Source: Methanobacteriota archaeon (GTDB taxonomy: Archaea > Undinarchaeota > Undinarchaeia > Undinarchaeales > Undinarchaeaceae). Taken from it: a stretch of 50,654 nt of DNA. The translations under genes were made by a program, and so were the position numbers. Position 1 is the stretch's first letter, and each line of letters begins with the position of its first letter. The notes below the pieces were generated by a model, which did no database searches, was not told the DNA's origin, and saw only the letters and a list, made by a program, of their open reading frames with translations. Positions 1-9,986 of the stretch are shown here, in pieces. Location: contig NZBN01000004.1 of assembly GCA_002687935.1 (NCBI GenBank), forward strand, positions 1 to 50,654, in the 5' to 3' direction.

Positions 1-1
1 C

Positions 2-175
2 GCGGCGGAATATGGCATGGACGTATTGGTAGAAGTCCATGATCGCGCATAGCAAAAGCTTGAACAAGGACATGAATTTGAAGAATATGCTCATAAATTA
101 TTTCCTGATGCTGTTAATCTTGCAGAATTAGAATTCAATAGAAATTTAGAAAAGACAAAAGAGTTAATATTCTAA
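2..175 (+). pseudogene. Possible trpC-like remnant at the window edge (AAEYGMDVLVEVHDRA, TAG stop at 50-52, then unrelated-looking in-frame sequence to TAA at 173-175)
   Basis: Frame from base 2 reads AAEYGMDVLVEVHDRA, resembling the GxxVLVEVHD motif of indole-3-glycerol-phosphate synthase; only about 16 residues are visible. Confidence 0.3.
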
Positions 176-182
176 ACGAGTA

Positions 183-533
183 TTGAAAGAAAGCATAACA
201 CAATTTATTGGAACTGATAGAGTTTGTAAAGGATGTGTCACAGTATTTGAACCGGCATCGTGGAACCAATTATATTGTAATAAAATGTGTCGTTTGAATA
301 ATTATTGCCCGCCAACCATAAAATGTAAGGTTTGTGGAAATAAACGAGAGAAATATGGACGCGGGATGTGTAGAAGTTGTTGGAAAAGGAGTTACCTCTT
401 AAAGAAAAATCCAATAAAACAGAAAAAATGTAAAAAATGTAGTAAGACATTTGAAACACGTTTTTCATTTAAGATTTTTTGTTCAAATGAGTGTAAAATT
501 AGATACCATTCGGAAAACCAAAAATCTAAATAA
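183..533 (+). CDS. Small protein with several Cys-pair (zinc-ribbon-like) motifs
   Basis: Supplied ORF; CKGC...YCNKMC, CKVC...CRSC and CKKC...CSNEC pairs; TTG start; visibly AT-rich compared with the following operon. Confidence 0.5.
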   Translation: MKESITQFIGTDRVCKGCVTVFEPASWNQLYCNKMCRLNNYCPPTIKCKVCGNKREKYGRGMCRSCWKRSYLLKKNPIKQKKCKKCSKTFETRFSFKIFCSNECKIRYHSENQKSK

Positions 534-548
534 TCCAAGCGCCGAGGA
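527..548. repeat. Direct-repeat copy 1 of taaataatccaagcgccgagga (tRNA-Ser 3' end plus trailer)
   Basis: Exact 22-bp match to 585-606, which covers the tRNA-Ser 3' end. Confidence 0.9.
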
Positions 549-579
549 TCAGATTCACTTCGTGAATAACCCCTCGTCG
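540..579 (+). repeat. Stem-loop element 1 (plus orientation): CGCCGAGGATCAG-ATTCAC-TTC-GTGAAT-AACCCCTCGTCG
   Basis: Inner 6-bp stem 553-558/562-567; outer arms 540-547/572-579 with one mismatch; same TCAGA...TAACCC flanks as the three elements below. Confidence 0.7.
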
Positions 580-584
580 CGGGT

Positions 585-606
585 TAAATAATCCAAGCGC
601 CGAGGA
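585..606. repeat. Direct-repeat copy 2 of taaataatccaagcgccgagga, at the tRNA-Ser 3' end
   Basis: Exact 22-bp match to 527-548. Confidence 0.9.
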
Positions 607-681
607 GGGGATTTGAACCCCCAAATCCCGAAGGAAACTGAGTTAGCAACCCAGCGCAATACCAGATTATGCGACCTCGGC
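598..681 (-). tRNA. tRNA-Ser(GCT)
   Basis: Acceptor GCCGAGG/CCTCGGC, discriminator G, T-arm GGGGGTTCAAATCCCC, anticodon loop with GCT, long variable arm; no encoded CCA. Confidence 0.93.
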
Positions 682-701
682 TTTGTGTTGACTTCTTCTG
701 A

Positions 702-750
702 GCCAAGGGTTATGCAGTATCTAATTGCATTGTCTGCATCTGACCTCGGC
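702..750 (-). repeat. Stem-loop element 2: outer GCCGAGG/CCTTGGC, inner ATGCAG/CTGCAT
   Basis: Arms at 744-750/702-708 and 712-717/734-739; one G-U wobble in the outer stem. Confidence 0.8.
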
Positions 751-770
751 TTTGTGTTGACTTCTTCTGA

Positions 771-819
771 GCCGAGGGTTACATAGTAACCAAGTTCAAG
801 GTCTATGTCTGACCTCGGC
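771..819 (-). repeat. Stem-loop element 3: outer GCCGAGG/CCTCGGC, inner ACATAG/CTATGT
   Basis: Arms at 813-819/771-777 and 781-786/803-808; inner stem covaries with element 2. Confidence 0.8.
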
Positions 820-885
820 GAACTTATAGCTCTAATCTCTTTCTAAGTTCTAGAAAAAACTAATAGAAAAGCTAGGATATAAAAC

Positions 886-1197
886 TTAAGTTTTGACCTG
901 AATTTCAATATTAACAGCGTCAGGAATTGGTATTCGCATAATTTGCCTCATGACTCTCTCATTCGGCTCGACGTCCATCAGACGCTTGTGAATCCTCATC
1001 TCCCAGCGGTCAAAAGTCGCTGTTCCCTCTCCATCCGTCGACTTGCGAGTGGTGACCTTGAGCTTCTTTGTAGGAAGTGAAATAGGTCCTGAGAACTTTA
1101 CCTTGCTGTCAGAGGCAATGCTCTTTATATTCTCACAAATATCATTAAGAAGGCCTATTTCTCTACCTGTTAGTCTTATTCTTGCTTTTGTCGTCAT
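886..1197 (-). CDS. rps10: 30S ribosomal protein S10 (uS10)
   Basis: [10 protein letters not shown]...[22 protein letters not shown]...[11 protein letters not shown]; position downstream of EF-1A. Confidence 0.95.
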   Translation of the reverse strand: MTTKARIRLTGREIGLLNDICENIKSIASDSKVKFSGPISLPTKKLKVTTRKSTDGEGTATFDRWEMRIHKRLMDVEPNERVMRQIMRIPIPDAVNIEIQVKT

Positions 1198-1259
1198 AAA
1201 AAGAAAGAGTGAGGAGGAAAAGAATTACTCCTTTTCCTCTTCACGATATTTTTATTGGC

Positions 1260-2540
1260 TTAGTCCGACTTCTTAGGTGTTACCTTAGTAACTACACCAG
1301 CACCGACTGTTGCTCCCATATCCCTGATAGCGAATCTACCAAGAGGTGGGAAATCAGCGGCTGTCTCCAGAACAAAAGGCTTAGTTGGTCTAAACCTGAT
1401 GACTGCAGAGTCGCCAGACTTGAGCATTTCCTTGTTTTCAGTTACTTCCTGCCCTGTCTTCGGATCCATCTTCTTGACAATCTCTTCGATTGTGCAAGCT
1501 ACCTGCGCTGTGTGGCAGTGGATTACCGGTGTGTATCCTGCGGTTATTGCGCTTGGGTGCTGTAGAATAACAACCTGTGCCTCGAAAGTCTCTGCGACCT
1601 GAGGTGGATTGCTTACTTCTCCAGCTACGTCTCCGCGCTTTACCGAGCCTTTGTCAAGGCCGCGAACGTTTATTCCGACATTGTCCCCAGGCTCAGCCTG
1701 TGGAAGCTGTTCGTGGTGCATCTCAACAGTCTTAACTTCTCCAGTTGCCCCGCTTGGTTGGAATAGCAGCTTCATGCCTGGCTTGAGAAGTCCTGTCTCA
1801 ACACGGCCAACAGGAACAACACCAACACCAGTAATGCTGTATGCATCCTGGATTGGCATCCTGAGTGGCTTGTCTGTTGCCTTTTCAGGCGGAACTAGCT
1901 CGTCGAAACGCTTGATGAGTGAAGGTCCTTTGTACCATCCCATATTCTCTCCAGCATCTGCTGTCATGTTCTCTCCTGTTACGAAAGCTGCTGTTGGGAT
2001 GAAAGTTACTTCATCTGTCTTTACGCCGACCGGCTTTAGAAGGTCTTCAACAGTCTTCTTGACTTCATTGAATCGCTCTTCCTTCCAGTCTACTTCGTCC
2101 ATCTTGTTGATGGTTACGATTAGCTGGTTAACGCCGAGTGTTTTAAGAAGCCATGCGTGCTCCTTAGTCTGTGGCTGAATTCCCTCTTTGGCCGAGACGA
2201 CCAAAACAGCTGCATCAGCTTGGGAAGCGCCTGTGATCATGTTCTTGACGAAATCCCTGTGACCGGGTGCGTCAATGATCGTAAAGTCGTACTTCTGAGT
2301 CTTGAACTTCTTATGAGCTACATCAATGGTCAGACCTCTTTCTCTCTCTTCCTTTAGCCTGTCCATGACGAAAGCCAATCCGAATGTCTCCTTACCCAGA
2401 GTCTTCGCTTCCTCCTGGATCTTCTTCATTTCCTGCTCAGGGATGTTTCCTGTATCAAACAGTACTCTTCCGACTGAGGTGGACTTTCCGTGGTCCACGT
2501 GGCCAACGAAGACCAGATTCATGTGTGCTTTGTCTGCCAT
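1260..2540 (-). CDS. tuf: Translation elongation factor 1-alpha
   Basis: [21 protein letters not shown] GTPase motifs; about 426 aa. Confidence 0.98.
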   Translation of the reverse strand: MADKAHMNLVFVGHVDHGKSTSVGRVLFDTGNIPEQEMKKIQEEAKTLGKETFGLAFVMDRLKEERERGLTIDVAHKKFKTQKYDFTIIDAPGHRDFVKNMITGASQADAAVLVVSAKEGIQPQTKEHAWLLKTLGVNQLIVTINKMDEVDWKEERFNEVKKTVEDLLKPVGVKTDEVTFIPTAAFVTGENMTADAGENMGWYKGPSLIKRFDELVPPEKATDKPLRMPIQDAYSITGVGVVPVGRVETGLLKPGMKLLFQPSGATGEVKTVEMHHEQLPQAEPGDNVGINVRGLDKGSVKRGDVAGEVSNPPQVAETFEAQVVILQHPSAITAGYTPVIHCHTAQVACTIEEIVKKMDPKTGQEVTENKEMLKSGDSAVIRFRPTKPFVLETAADFPPLGRFAIRDMGATVGAGVVTKVTPKKSD

Positions 2541-2635
2541 GTTTTTTTCTCCTTGCGAACGATATGGTCATGCCATAATCGCGAGCATTATGATGTTATT
2601 ACACCTATATATAGGTTTATATGTGATTTTCGCCA

Positions 2636-4840
2636 TCAACCGAGCAAGTCGCTCGGAGTCTGTGGATTCTCGCTAAGACCCTTCCTCTGCCTGATTTCAG
2701 AAACGGTTTTTGCCTGCAATTCCTTTGGAATCTTCTCGAAACCAGAAACTTCCGTGCTCCAGAGGACTCTTCCCTCAGTAGCGCTTCTTATTGCGCCTGC
2801 AAATCCAAACATTTCTGCTACAGGGGACTTTGCGACTATTTCCATTTGGTCTCCTTCCTGTTTAATATCAAGTATCTGACCTCGCCTGCTCTGCATTTCC
2901 TTGTTTACAGAACCCATATGAGTTTCAGGAACACGGACGAATACCTTCTGTATAGGCTCTGTTAGGCTTATTCCAGCTGTCAGCATAGCTGCCTTTATTG
3001 CATTCCTTACTGCAGGGATTACCTGTGCAGGTCCCCTGTGAATAGCATCTTCGTGAAGTTTGACATCGTGAAGAACAACTTTTAGTCCAGCACATCGTTC
3101 ATTTGAAAGCGGACCCTTCTTTACAACATCGTCAAATCCATCCATACAGAGTTCCATTACTTCTCCAAGGTGGACTTCTCCCTTGACAACGCTCATGAAG
3201 ATATTATTTCCGTGGATGCTTGAAACTCCCTTTGCAAGCTTGCTGTCCATTCCAAGCTCTGTGAATTTCTTTACAATCTCTTTCTGTGTCTTCTTCTTTA
3301 TTCGGCCCTGGGGAAGCTCTCCCTTAAGAATTGCCTCTGAGATTTCCTCTTCCAGTGGGTGAACACTGATGTAGAATTTGTTGTGCTTGTTCGGGCTCTT
3401 TCCTTCGAGTTGAGGACTCATTGACTCAGTAGTTTCTCTGTAAACTACAATTGGGTCAGATGAGTTGATTGGAATTTTATGGTCATTCTCTATTCTGTAT
3501 TTCCAGATTTCAAGGTGAAGCTCTCCTGTACCAGACATCTTGCACTCTCCGGTTTCTTCGTCGACTTCAATCTGGATTGCAGGGTCTTGTTTTGCGATTC
3601 TGTAAAGAACTTCAACAAGTTTTGGCAGGTCCTTTGTACTTTTTGCCTCTATAGCTTCTGTAACGACCGGCTCAGTCTCCTGAATTCTTTCGAAGGGGTC
3701 AATCAGCTGAGAGGGAATGCATCCGGTTTCTCCTGAGCGGGCTGTCTTCAGACCGCTTACAGCGACAATGTTTCCGACAGGGACTTCCTCAATCTGGACT
3801 CTGTCATTTGTCATGTAGAGAGCCAATTGCTGGATTCTGAAATCCTGATTTGCGTTTATTAAATGAATATCACTTCCTGCTTTGAGAGTTCCTGAGTAAA
3901 GTCTTCCGAGAGCAACGTCTCCTGCGTGGGGGTCAGAATGAATCTTGGTTATCATAAAAGCAACTGGACCATCTTTATCGCAGGCCTTTAGTTTTTCTCG
4001 GACCTCATCATCTTCTCCAGGCCAGATTGCAGGAATTCTGTATTTCTGAGAGTCTACAGGACTTGGGTGGTGCTTGACAACAAGGTCAAGGGCTATTTTT
4101 GAAAGTGGTGCCTTGTCTGCGAGTTCCTTCCACTTGTCGTCTCCTTCACTGTATGCGTTGATTATATCACCGAATGATATGTTGAGCTCCTTCATGTGAG
4201 GAACTGAAAGTGCCCATCGATGGAAACCTGAACCGAACATAACGGAGCCGTCTTCAACTCTGACCTTCCAGTCATGCTCGAAATCATCAGGAAGATTCTT
4301 TGCAATTAGCTGGTTTACCTTTGCGATTATTTTTACAAAGCGCTCCTGCATCTGCTCCGGTGTCAGTTTAAGTTCTCTTATAAGTCTGTCAACTTTGTTT
4401 ATGAAAAGAAGTGGCTTTACTCTTTCTCTGAGAGCCTGTCGTAAAACTGTTTCTGTCTGAGGCATGCAGCCTTCAACAGCATCGACGAGAACTAGTCCGC
4501 CGTCAACAGCACGCATTGCTCTGATGACGTCGCCACCGAAGTCAACGTGACCGGGAGTGTCGATAAGATTTATAAGATAATCTTCTCCTTCAGAATTGTG
4601 GACCAGAGTAACATTTGCCGCATTAATCGTGATTCCACGAGCCTGTTCCTGCTCGTCGAAGTCGAGTGCTCTCTGCTGTCCTGCAAGTTCTTCAGAAATA
4701 AGTCCAGAGTCTGCAAGAAGGCTGTCAGAAAGTGTTGTCTTTCCGTGGTCTATGTGGGCTATAATTCCCATGTTCCTGATTTTATCAGGAGTCTTCATCA
4801 ATTCCTTTATCTGTTCAATTAAATCTTCTCTTCGTCCCAT
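2636..4840 (-). CDS. fusA: Translation elongation factor 2
   Basis: AHIDHGKTTLSDSLL, DTPGHVDFGGDV, NKVDRL; C-terminal EF-2 domains. Confidence 0.98.
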   Translation of the reverse strand: MGRREDLIEQIKELMKTPDKIRNMGIIAHIDHGKTTLSDSLLADSGLISEELAGQQRALDFDEQEQARGITINAANVTLVHNSEGEDYLINLIDTPGHVDFGGDVIRAMRAVDGGLVLVDAVEGCMPQTETVLRQALRERVKPLLFINKVDRLIRELKLTPEQMQERFVKIIAKVNQLIAKNLPDDFEHDWKVRVEDGSVMFGSGFHRWALSVPHMKELNISFGDIINAYSEGDDKWKELADKAPLSKIALDLVVKHHPSPVDSQKYRIPAIWPGEDDEVREKLKACDKDGPVAFMITKIHSDPHAGDVALGRLYSGTLKAGSDIHLINANQDFRIQQLALYMTNDRVQIEEVPVGNIVAVSGLKTARSGETGCIPSQLIDPFERIQETEPVVTEAIEAKSTKDLPKLVEVLYRIAKQDPAIQIEVDEETGECKMSGTGELHLEIWKYRIENDHKIPINSSDPIVVYRETTESMSPQLEGKSPNKHNKFYISVHPLEEEISEAILKGELPQGRIKKKTQKEIVKKFTELGMDSKLAKGVSSIHGNNIFMSVVKGEVHLGEVMELCMDGFDDVVKKGPLSNERCAGLKVVLHDVKLHEDAIHRGPAQVIPAVRNAIKAAMLTAGISLTEPIQKVFVRVPETHMGSVNKEMQSRRGQILDIKQEGDQMEIVAKSPVAEMFGFAGAIRSATEGRVLWSTEVSGFEKIPKELQAKTVSEIRQRKGLSENPQTPSDLLG

Positions 4841-4845
4841 TTTAA

Positions 4846-5448
4846 TTAACGTGCGCTTGCTGCAACCCTCTCAAGTTCATCTCTTTTGCTGACAGCATAG
4901 CACTTCTGGTCACCATTGCCTGCTGCAATAATTTCAGCCGCAAGAGAAGTTTCCACACTCTGCCTAGATTTGAAGGCTCTTGAGCTTGCTCCATGGCTGA
5001 TGAATCTGAGTGCAAGGTCAACTCTCCTGATTGGAGAAACATTAACAGGTCTGTGAGCGATTATTCCACCCTGCCTAATTCTTGTTGTTTCCTCAATTGG
5101 GGCACTGTATTCTACCGCGCGAACGAGGACCTGAAGAGGATTTTCTGATGTCTTTTTTTCTATGATTTCAAGAGCTTTTCTGACTGATGTAAGAGCCTTC
5201 TGCTTCTTTCCTGAGTCACGACCGCTGATTTTCTTGTGAGTTCTGTTATCCTTCAAGTGCCCTGTGACCATCATCTTGTTTGCCAGCCTCTCGACCATTG
5301 AATAGTGAAGGTTACCGAATTTTACCTTTGCATATTTTCCGTAAGAATGTGGGACTATGTTTCCGCCGGTGTTAAGATATGCTTTAAGACCAATGTCTCG
5401 TACCAGAAGACTTGAGGTTTCCCATTTGCCAAAAACTTTGAAATCCAT
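4846..5448 (-). CDS. rps7: 30S ribosomal protein S7 (uS7)
   Basis: VRAVEYSAPIEETTRIRQGGI...PVNVSPIRRVDLALR. Confidence 0.96.
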   Translation of the reverse strand: MDFKVFGKWETSSLLVRDIGLKAYLNTGGNIVPHSYGKYAKVKFGNLHYSMVERLANKMMVTGHLKDNRTHKKISGRDSGKKQKALTSVRKALEIIEKKTSENPLQVLVRAVEYSAPIEETTRIRQGGIIAHRPVNVSPIRRVDLALRFISHGASSRAFKSRQSVETSLAAEIIAAGNGDQKCYAVSKRDELERVAASAR

Positions 5449-5885
5449 TACTTGAGTGACCTCTCTTTCTTACCTCTGATGAGTTCCGGAAGGGAAACTC
5501 CATTGACTTTAATAACTTTGAATCTGACACCAGGGATGTCCCCTTTTGACTTACCCATTGGTCCACTGATTCCGACAATATCGACTTCGTCGTGCTCATT
5601 TATGAAGCTGATAGCATTATTTCCGGGCATGAAGGCAGTAACCATTTTATTATTCTTTGTAAGCTGAACTCTGACACACTTCCTGATAGCAGAGTTAGGC
5701 TGTTTTGCCTCAAGACCGACCTTTTCAAGAACGATTCCCTTAGCCTGAGGAGAGCCTGCAAGGGGTGAAGAACGGATATTTAGAGCAAGAGCTCGTCTTT
5801 TGTAGAGGCGGTCACTCCATCTAAAGCGCTGCCTTCTTTTCTTCAGCTTTCTTGCTGTAAACAGTCCGGTTGGTTTTCTTGCCAT
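5448..5885 (-). CDS. rps12: 30S ribosomal protein S12 (uS12)
   Basis: [17 protein letters not shown]...[13 protein letters not shown]...[10 protein letters not shown]. Confidence 0.97.
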   Translation of the reverse strand: MARKPTGLFTARKLKKRRQRFRWSDRLYKRRALALNIRSSPLAGSPQAKGIVLEKVGLEAKQPNSAIRKCVRVQLTKNNKMVTAFMPGNNAISFINEHDEVDIVGISGPMGKSKGDIPGVRFKVIKVNGVSLPELIRGKKERSLK

Positions 5886-6292
5886 TAGTTTACCTTCACC
5901 TGCAAATTATAGTGTCTTTTTAGTAAGGAACCTAGTATTTTAACCTTTTTGCCACCTTTTCCAATTACTCTTCCCTTGTTGTAGTCGTCTGTGTTTATCA
6001 AGAGAGTGTCGTCTTTAAGCTCAATTGAATACTCCATTCCATTTCCGAGATAATTCCTGACGAAGTTTACAGGATCCTCTGGCATTTCTACGATGCGGAC
6101 ATTTTTTCCTACATCTCTTGTCAGACGCTTTGCATTTTCCCCGTTTTTTCCTATTGCAAGGCGGGCATCGCCTTCCTGTACGATGTAAATGAGCTCGTTT
6201 TCAGAATCAATACACTCAATAACACGGGCATTTGAAATTTTTTCAAGAGCGCTTACAAGTGCAAGGGTATCATTCGTTATAAGGAGCGTCAT
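5885..6292 (-). CDS. nusA: Archaeal NusA-like KH-domain transcription factor
   Basis: Two KH-like GKxGxxxK motifs ([21 protein letters not shown]); syntenic between rpoA2 and rps12. Confidence 0.93.
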   Translation of the reverse strand: MTLLITNDTLALVSALEKISNARVIECIDSENELIYIVQEGDARLAIGKNGENAKRLTRDVGKNVRIVEMPEDPVNFVRNYLGNGMEYSIELKDDTLLINTDDYNKGRVIGKGGKKVKILGSLLKRHYNLQVKVN

Positions 6293-7428
6293 TTCTTATC
6301 TACCTTTTTCATTATCAGCTCTGGAACACCGGTTCCAAGGTTTATTACCTGCCCGACAATTATATTCTCAACAACACCGTTTAGAGGGTCGTCTTCATTG
6401 TATGCTGCTGCCTTTAGAAGATGCTTTACAGTTTCTTCGAAGCTTGCTCTTGCGAGGACTGATGCCTTGTCTCCGGAAATTCCGTGCCTTCCGACAGCTT
6501 TAACCCGGCCATCAGCGCACATTGTGTCAGAGACAAGGGTTATGTGCCTGTTGTCAACAGATAGACCTGCATCGTCGAGTGTGAGAATTGTCTCTTCAAC
6601 AAGCATGTTTCTTGCGGCTTCGATTCCGAAGACCTTCTCTGTTTCAAGTATATCATTGCTCTTTGTTCTGGAAGCGTCGACACCAGGAACAATGAGAGTG
6701 TCTTTTAGATTTGTTCCACTTGTGTAAAGTACAAAGTCTCGGTCCTTCTTCTGTACGACGACATAGCTTATTCCGCCAATTCCTGAAAGATGAGTTTCTC
6801 GCAAATCTTCCTTTAACTTCTGTAAGAGTGATGCAATTTTTTTCTCTGTCTTTACTACTACCTTATTTCCGCCTTCAACTGAGACGCGATTTCCATAGAT
6901 TTCTACAAGCTGATTCTCAAGCTTCTTCGGAGTTATGTTTCGCTTCTTCAGCTCCTCTTTGTCCAGAGTTGCAGTAACTGAATATTTTGCGAAGTCAGTT
7001 GACATTTCAGTCATTATGTTCTTTATTCGGGTCTCCTTAAGACGGTGAGCCATTGATTCTGCCTTTTCAATTGTGTTATTAGACTTGTCAAGATAAATTT
7101 CCATCATTGGAGTCTTAGGAGTTCTTCGTGCATCGAAGATTTCAATAAGCCGGGGAAGACCACGAGTAACGTCCATCGCAGTTCCTGCGTAGTGCTTGGT
7201 TCTCATCATCATTTGAGTTCCAGGTTCACCGAGAGACTGGGCGGCTATAACACCGACTCCTTCTCCTGGCTCTACCTTTGCCTTATTATATGTTGAGTTA
7301 ACGAGACTTAGAAAGTCCTCAGACTGCTTCTTATTCTTTACATTGCCTGCAAATGCCTCTGCCTCTTTCTTTAGCTTTGGAGGCAGTTCAAGTTCATTCA
7401 CTTCTGATGTATTTGACTTTTCACTCAT
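6289..7428 (-). CDS. rpoA2: DNA-directed RNA polymerase subunit A''
   Basis: [31 protein letters not shown]. Confidence 0.97.
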   Translation of the reverse strand: MSEKSNTSEVNELELPPKLKKEAEAFAGNVKNKKQSEDFLSLVNSTYNKAKVEPGEGVGVIAAQSLGEPGTQMMMRTKHYAGTAMDVTRGLPRLIEIFDARRTPKTPMMEIYLDKSNNTIEKAESMAHRLKETRIKNIMTEMSTDFAKYSVTATLDKEELKKRNITPKKLENQLVEIYGNRVSVEGGNKVVVKTEKKIASLLQKLKEDLRETHLSGIGGISYVVVQKKDRDFVLYTSGTNLKDTLIVPGVDASRTKSNDILETEKVFGIEAARNMLVEETILTLDDAGLSVDNRHITLVSDTMCADGRVKAVGRHGISGDKASVLARASFEETVKHLLKAAAYNEDDPLNGVVENIIVGQVINLGTGVPELIMKKVDKK

Positions 7429-9986
7429 TTGTTTTCCACGTCCTTCATTGTTTTTTCCAGATTTACGGATTTTCCAAGGTCTGTCTTTGCCGGATCGACT
7501 CCATCTTCACCATAGTTAAATTGTATAATAACTCCACGACCGTCTCTGACAGTCTCATTGTAATCAACAATAATGTCCTGCATAGCATTGATGAGTCTTC
7601 TCTGGAGATAACCTGATTTTGGAGTTCTCATAGCTGTGTCAGTCAGAGACTCTCGACCCCCCATTGCATGGAAGAAGAATTCAATGGGACCCATTCCACT
7701 CTTGTAGCTGGAACTAACGAATCCACGGGATCTTGCACCAAGATCATTTTTAGCGAAGTGAGGAAGAGTCCTCTCCCTATATCCTCTGAGAATTCTCTGA
7801 CCTCTGATAGCCTGCTGACCAATGCATGCAGACATTTGTGTAATGTTAAGCATGCTTCCTCTTGCTCCAGTCTTTGCCATGAGAAGAGCAAAGTTATTCT
7901 CCTCGAGGTGATCTTTTGCGAGAGTTCCTGCCTTGTTCCTTGCATTGTTTAGTTCAATCATGATTAGCTCTTCGAGCGTGTCTATGACACTCTTTCCTTT
8001 GGATGGAACAAGTTTTCCTGCTCTGTATTTTGAAACCAATTCGTCGACCTTCTTCTCTGCGCCAGAGAGAACCTTTGAAATGTCCTCCATTGTCTTTTCA
8101 GGAAGGTCTTCTTCATCAAGTCCTGTTGTGAAACCTCTCTTGTCAAGGTAGGCAATAGCGAGTTTTGTGATAGAGTTTAGGAAGTTCTTTGCCCCTTCAG
8201 GACCGTGCTTTCTCAGAACTTCATCAAGAAGCTTTCCTGCCATAACACCGACAGATTTGTCATCAATTGAACCCTTCTTCAGAATTCCATTTTTTATGAC
8301 AACGAGACCATTATCCTTTGCAGTATATTCCATATTTATGTCATCAGGTATGAAGAGGCTGATAATATCCCGGCCCTGTATTCTTCCTGTGCCAAGTTTG
8401 AATTCTTCTGCATATCCTGCTCTACTTGCCAGTTGGAAAGCCTCTTTTGAATTCAATTCATCCTTGCTTAGAGAATAAAGTCCAGAAATGTGGTCGTGTA
8501 TACATCCGATAATAGGTCCTCCGAATCTTGGAGACCTTATCTGGTTCTGGACTGACATAAGAAGACGTGCCTCAGTTCTTGCTTCCTCAGTCTGTGGAAC
8601 GTGAAGGTTCATTTCGTCTCCGTCGAAGTCAGCGTTATAAGGTGTGCAGACACAGAGATTTAGTCTGAAGGTCTTTCCGGGAAGAATTCTTGCTCTGTGA
8701 GCCATCATTGACATCTTGTGAAGTGAAGGCTGTCTGTTGAAGAGAACTATATCTCCGTCAATAAGATGTCTCTCAACGATGTAGCCAACATCAATTTCTT
8801 CCAATATTTCATCAATACTCTCTGATGTAAGTCTCTTTCTTCGTCCGTCCGGTCTGATTACGTAGTTTGCTCCAGGATATACATCACGATTTTTGACATA
8901 AGTCAGAATTCTTTCTTTGTTAAGTGTGGTAATTCTTTCAGGTATTGTAAGCTCTGTTGCAATTTCATAAGGAATTCCTACCTCATCGATGCTGATATTG
9001 GGGTCAGGAGAAACAACAGTTCTTGCCGAGAAGTCAACACGCTTTCCTGCAAGGCTTGACCTGAATCGACCTTCCTTACCCTTAAGCCTCTGTTTTAGAG
9101 TCTTCAGTGGTCTTCCTGACCTGTGCCTTGCTGTTGGAACTCCAGTTACTTCATTGTCCATCAAAGTGGTTACGTGGTACTGTACAAGCTCCCACTGATC
9201 CTCAACAATTAGGTGAGGAGCACCTGCTTCAATATTTTCACGAAGTCTCTGATTTAGCCTGATTATATCAACAAGTTTGTGAGTAAGATCGTCCTCAGAA
9301 CGCTCTCCTGTTTCAAGCGTAATACTCGGTCTTGTGGTGACAGGTGGAACAGGGACAACAGTCAGTATTGCCCACTCAGGTCTTGAACTCTCAGGTTTTA
9401 GCCCAAAGAGGAAAATATCGTCGTCAGGTATTTTTTCGAACCATTCTTTTATTTCTGTCGGCATGATTCTTGCGCCGTCCTCAGTATAGCCAGTTGGTTT
9501 TTCAAATTTGATTTTGAGTTTTTTCTCAGAACAATGGGCGCATGCCTTTGGTTTTCTTGCTTCTGTTGTGGTTTTCTTGACCATGTCCTCAAACTCTTCA
9601 GCACCAACGGCCTTTGCCTCCCTGAGTTTTATTTTGTAATCATCTATATCGCTCTGAGGAAGAAGAATTCTTCCGCAGGGTCTGCAGGTCCCTCTGAGAA
9701 CATTGTATATTAGCTTTGCAAATCCAACGTGGATAACAGGTCTTGCAAGATCTATAAATCCGAAGTGCCCAGGGCATTCTCCCATCTTGCTTTTGCAAGT
9801 TCTGCACCTGAGTCCTGGATCTATAACTCCGAGACGTGGATCCATAAGACCAGATTTGATAGGATATCCGTCAGTATCGTGTGTGTCAGGAGTGATAATT
9901 TTAGCAACAGACATTCTCTTTATCATTTTAGGAGAGAGCATCCTGAACTCTATGCTGTCAATTTTACTTTTTATGAATTTGTTCAT
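7425..9986 (-). CDS. rpoA1: DNA-directed RNA polymerase subunit A'
   Basis: [15 protein letters not shown] active-site motif; [17 protein letters not shown]. Confidence 0.98.
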   Translation of the reverse strand: MNKFIKSKIDSIEFRMLSPKMIKRMSVAKIITPDTHDTDGYPIKSGLMDPRLGVIDPGLRCRTCKSKMGECPGHFGFIDLARPVIHVGFAKLIYNVLRGTCRPCGRILLPQSDIDDYKIKLREAKAVGAEEFEDMVKKTTTEARKPKACAHCSEKKLKIKFEKPTGYTEDGARIMPTEIKEWFEKIPDDDIFLFGLKPESSRPEWAILTVVPVPPVTTRPSITLETGERSEDDLTHKLVDIIRLNQRLRENIEAGAPHLIVEDQWELVQYHVTTLMDNEVTGVPTARHRSGRPLKTLKQRLKGKEGRFRSSLAGKRVDFSARTVVSPDPNISIDEVGIPYEIATELTIPERITTLNKERILTYVKNRDVYPGANYVIRPDGRRKRLTSESIDEILEEIDVGYIVERHLIDGDIVLFNRQPSLHKMSMMAHRARILPGKTFRLNLCVCTPYNADFDGDEMNLHVPQTEEARTEARLLMSVQNQIRSPRFGGPIIGCIHDHISGLYSLSKDELNSKEAFQLASRAGYAEEFKLGTGRIQGRDIISLFIPDDINMEYTAKDNGLVVIKNGILKKGSIDDKSVGVMAGKLLDEVLRKHGPEGAKNFLNSITKLAIAYLDKRGFTTGLDEEDLPEKTMEDISKVLSGAEKKVDELVSKYRAGKLVPSKGKSVIDTLEELIMIELNNARNKAGTLAKDHLEENNFALLMAKTGARGSMLNITQMSACIGQQAIRGQRILRGYRERTLPHFAKNDLGARSRGFVSSSYKSGMGPIEFFFHAMGGRESLTDTAMRTPKSGYLQRRLINAMQDIIVDYNETVRDGRGVIIQFNYGEDGVDPAKTDLGKSVNLEKTMKDVENK

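Larger units (their letters stand above)
673..819. repeat. Tandem repeat of 69-bp units starting with gacctcggc at 673, 742 and (partial) 811
   Basis: First 40 bp of units 1 and 2 match with a single mismatch; spacing is exactly 69 bp. Confidence 0.9.

Noticed and set aside
2-175. In-frame TAG at 50-52 considered as pyrrolysine or stop-codon readthrough
   Set aside because: Similarity to TrpC ends at the stop and the downstream residues do not continue the family; a remnant or edge artefact is simpler.
673-819. 69-bp repeats considered as a CRISPR array
   Set aside because: Only two and a partial unit; variability lies in a paired stem rather than in spacers; no cas genes nearby.
1399-2879. 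Long antisense ORFs opposite EF-1A and EF-2 (e.g. 1609-2178)
   Set aside because: Shadow ORFs produced by the codon bias of highly expressed genes; no family features or start signals.
2636-9986. Inteins in EF-2 or RpoA'
   Set aside because: Proteins have normal length and continuous family motifs; no splicing-domain insertions seen.
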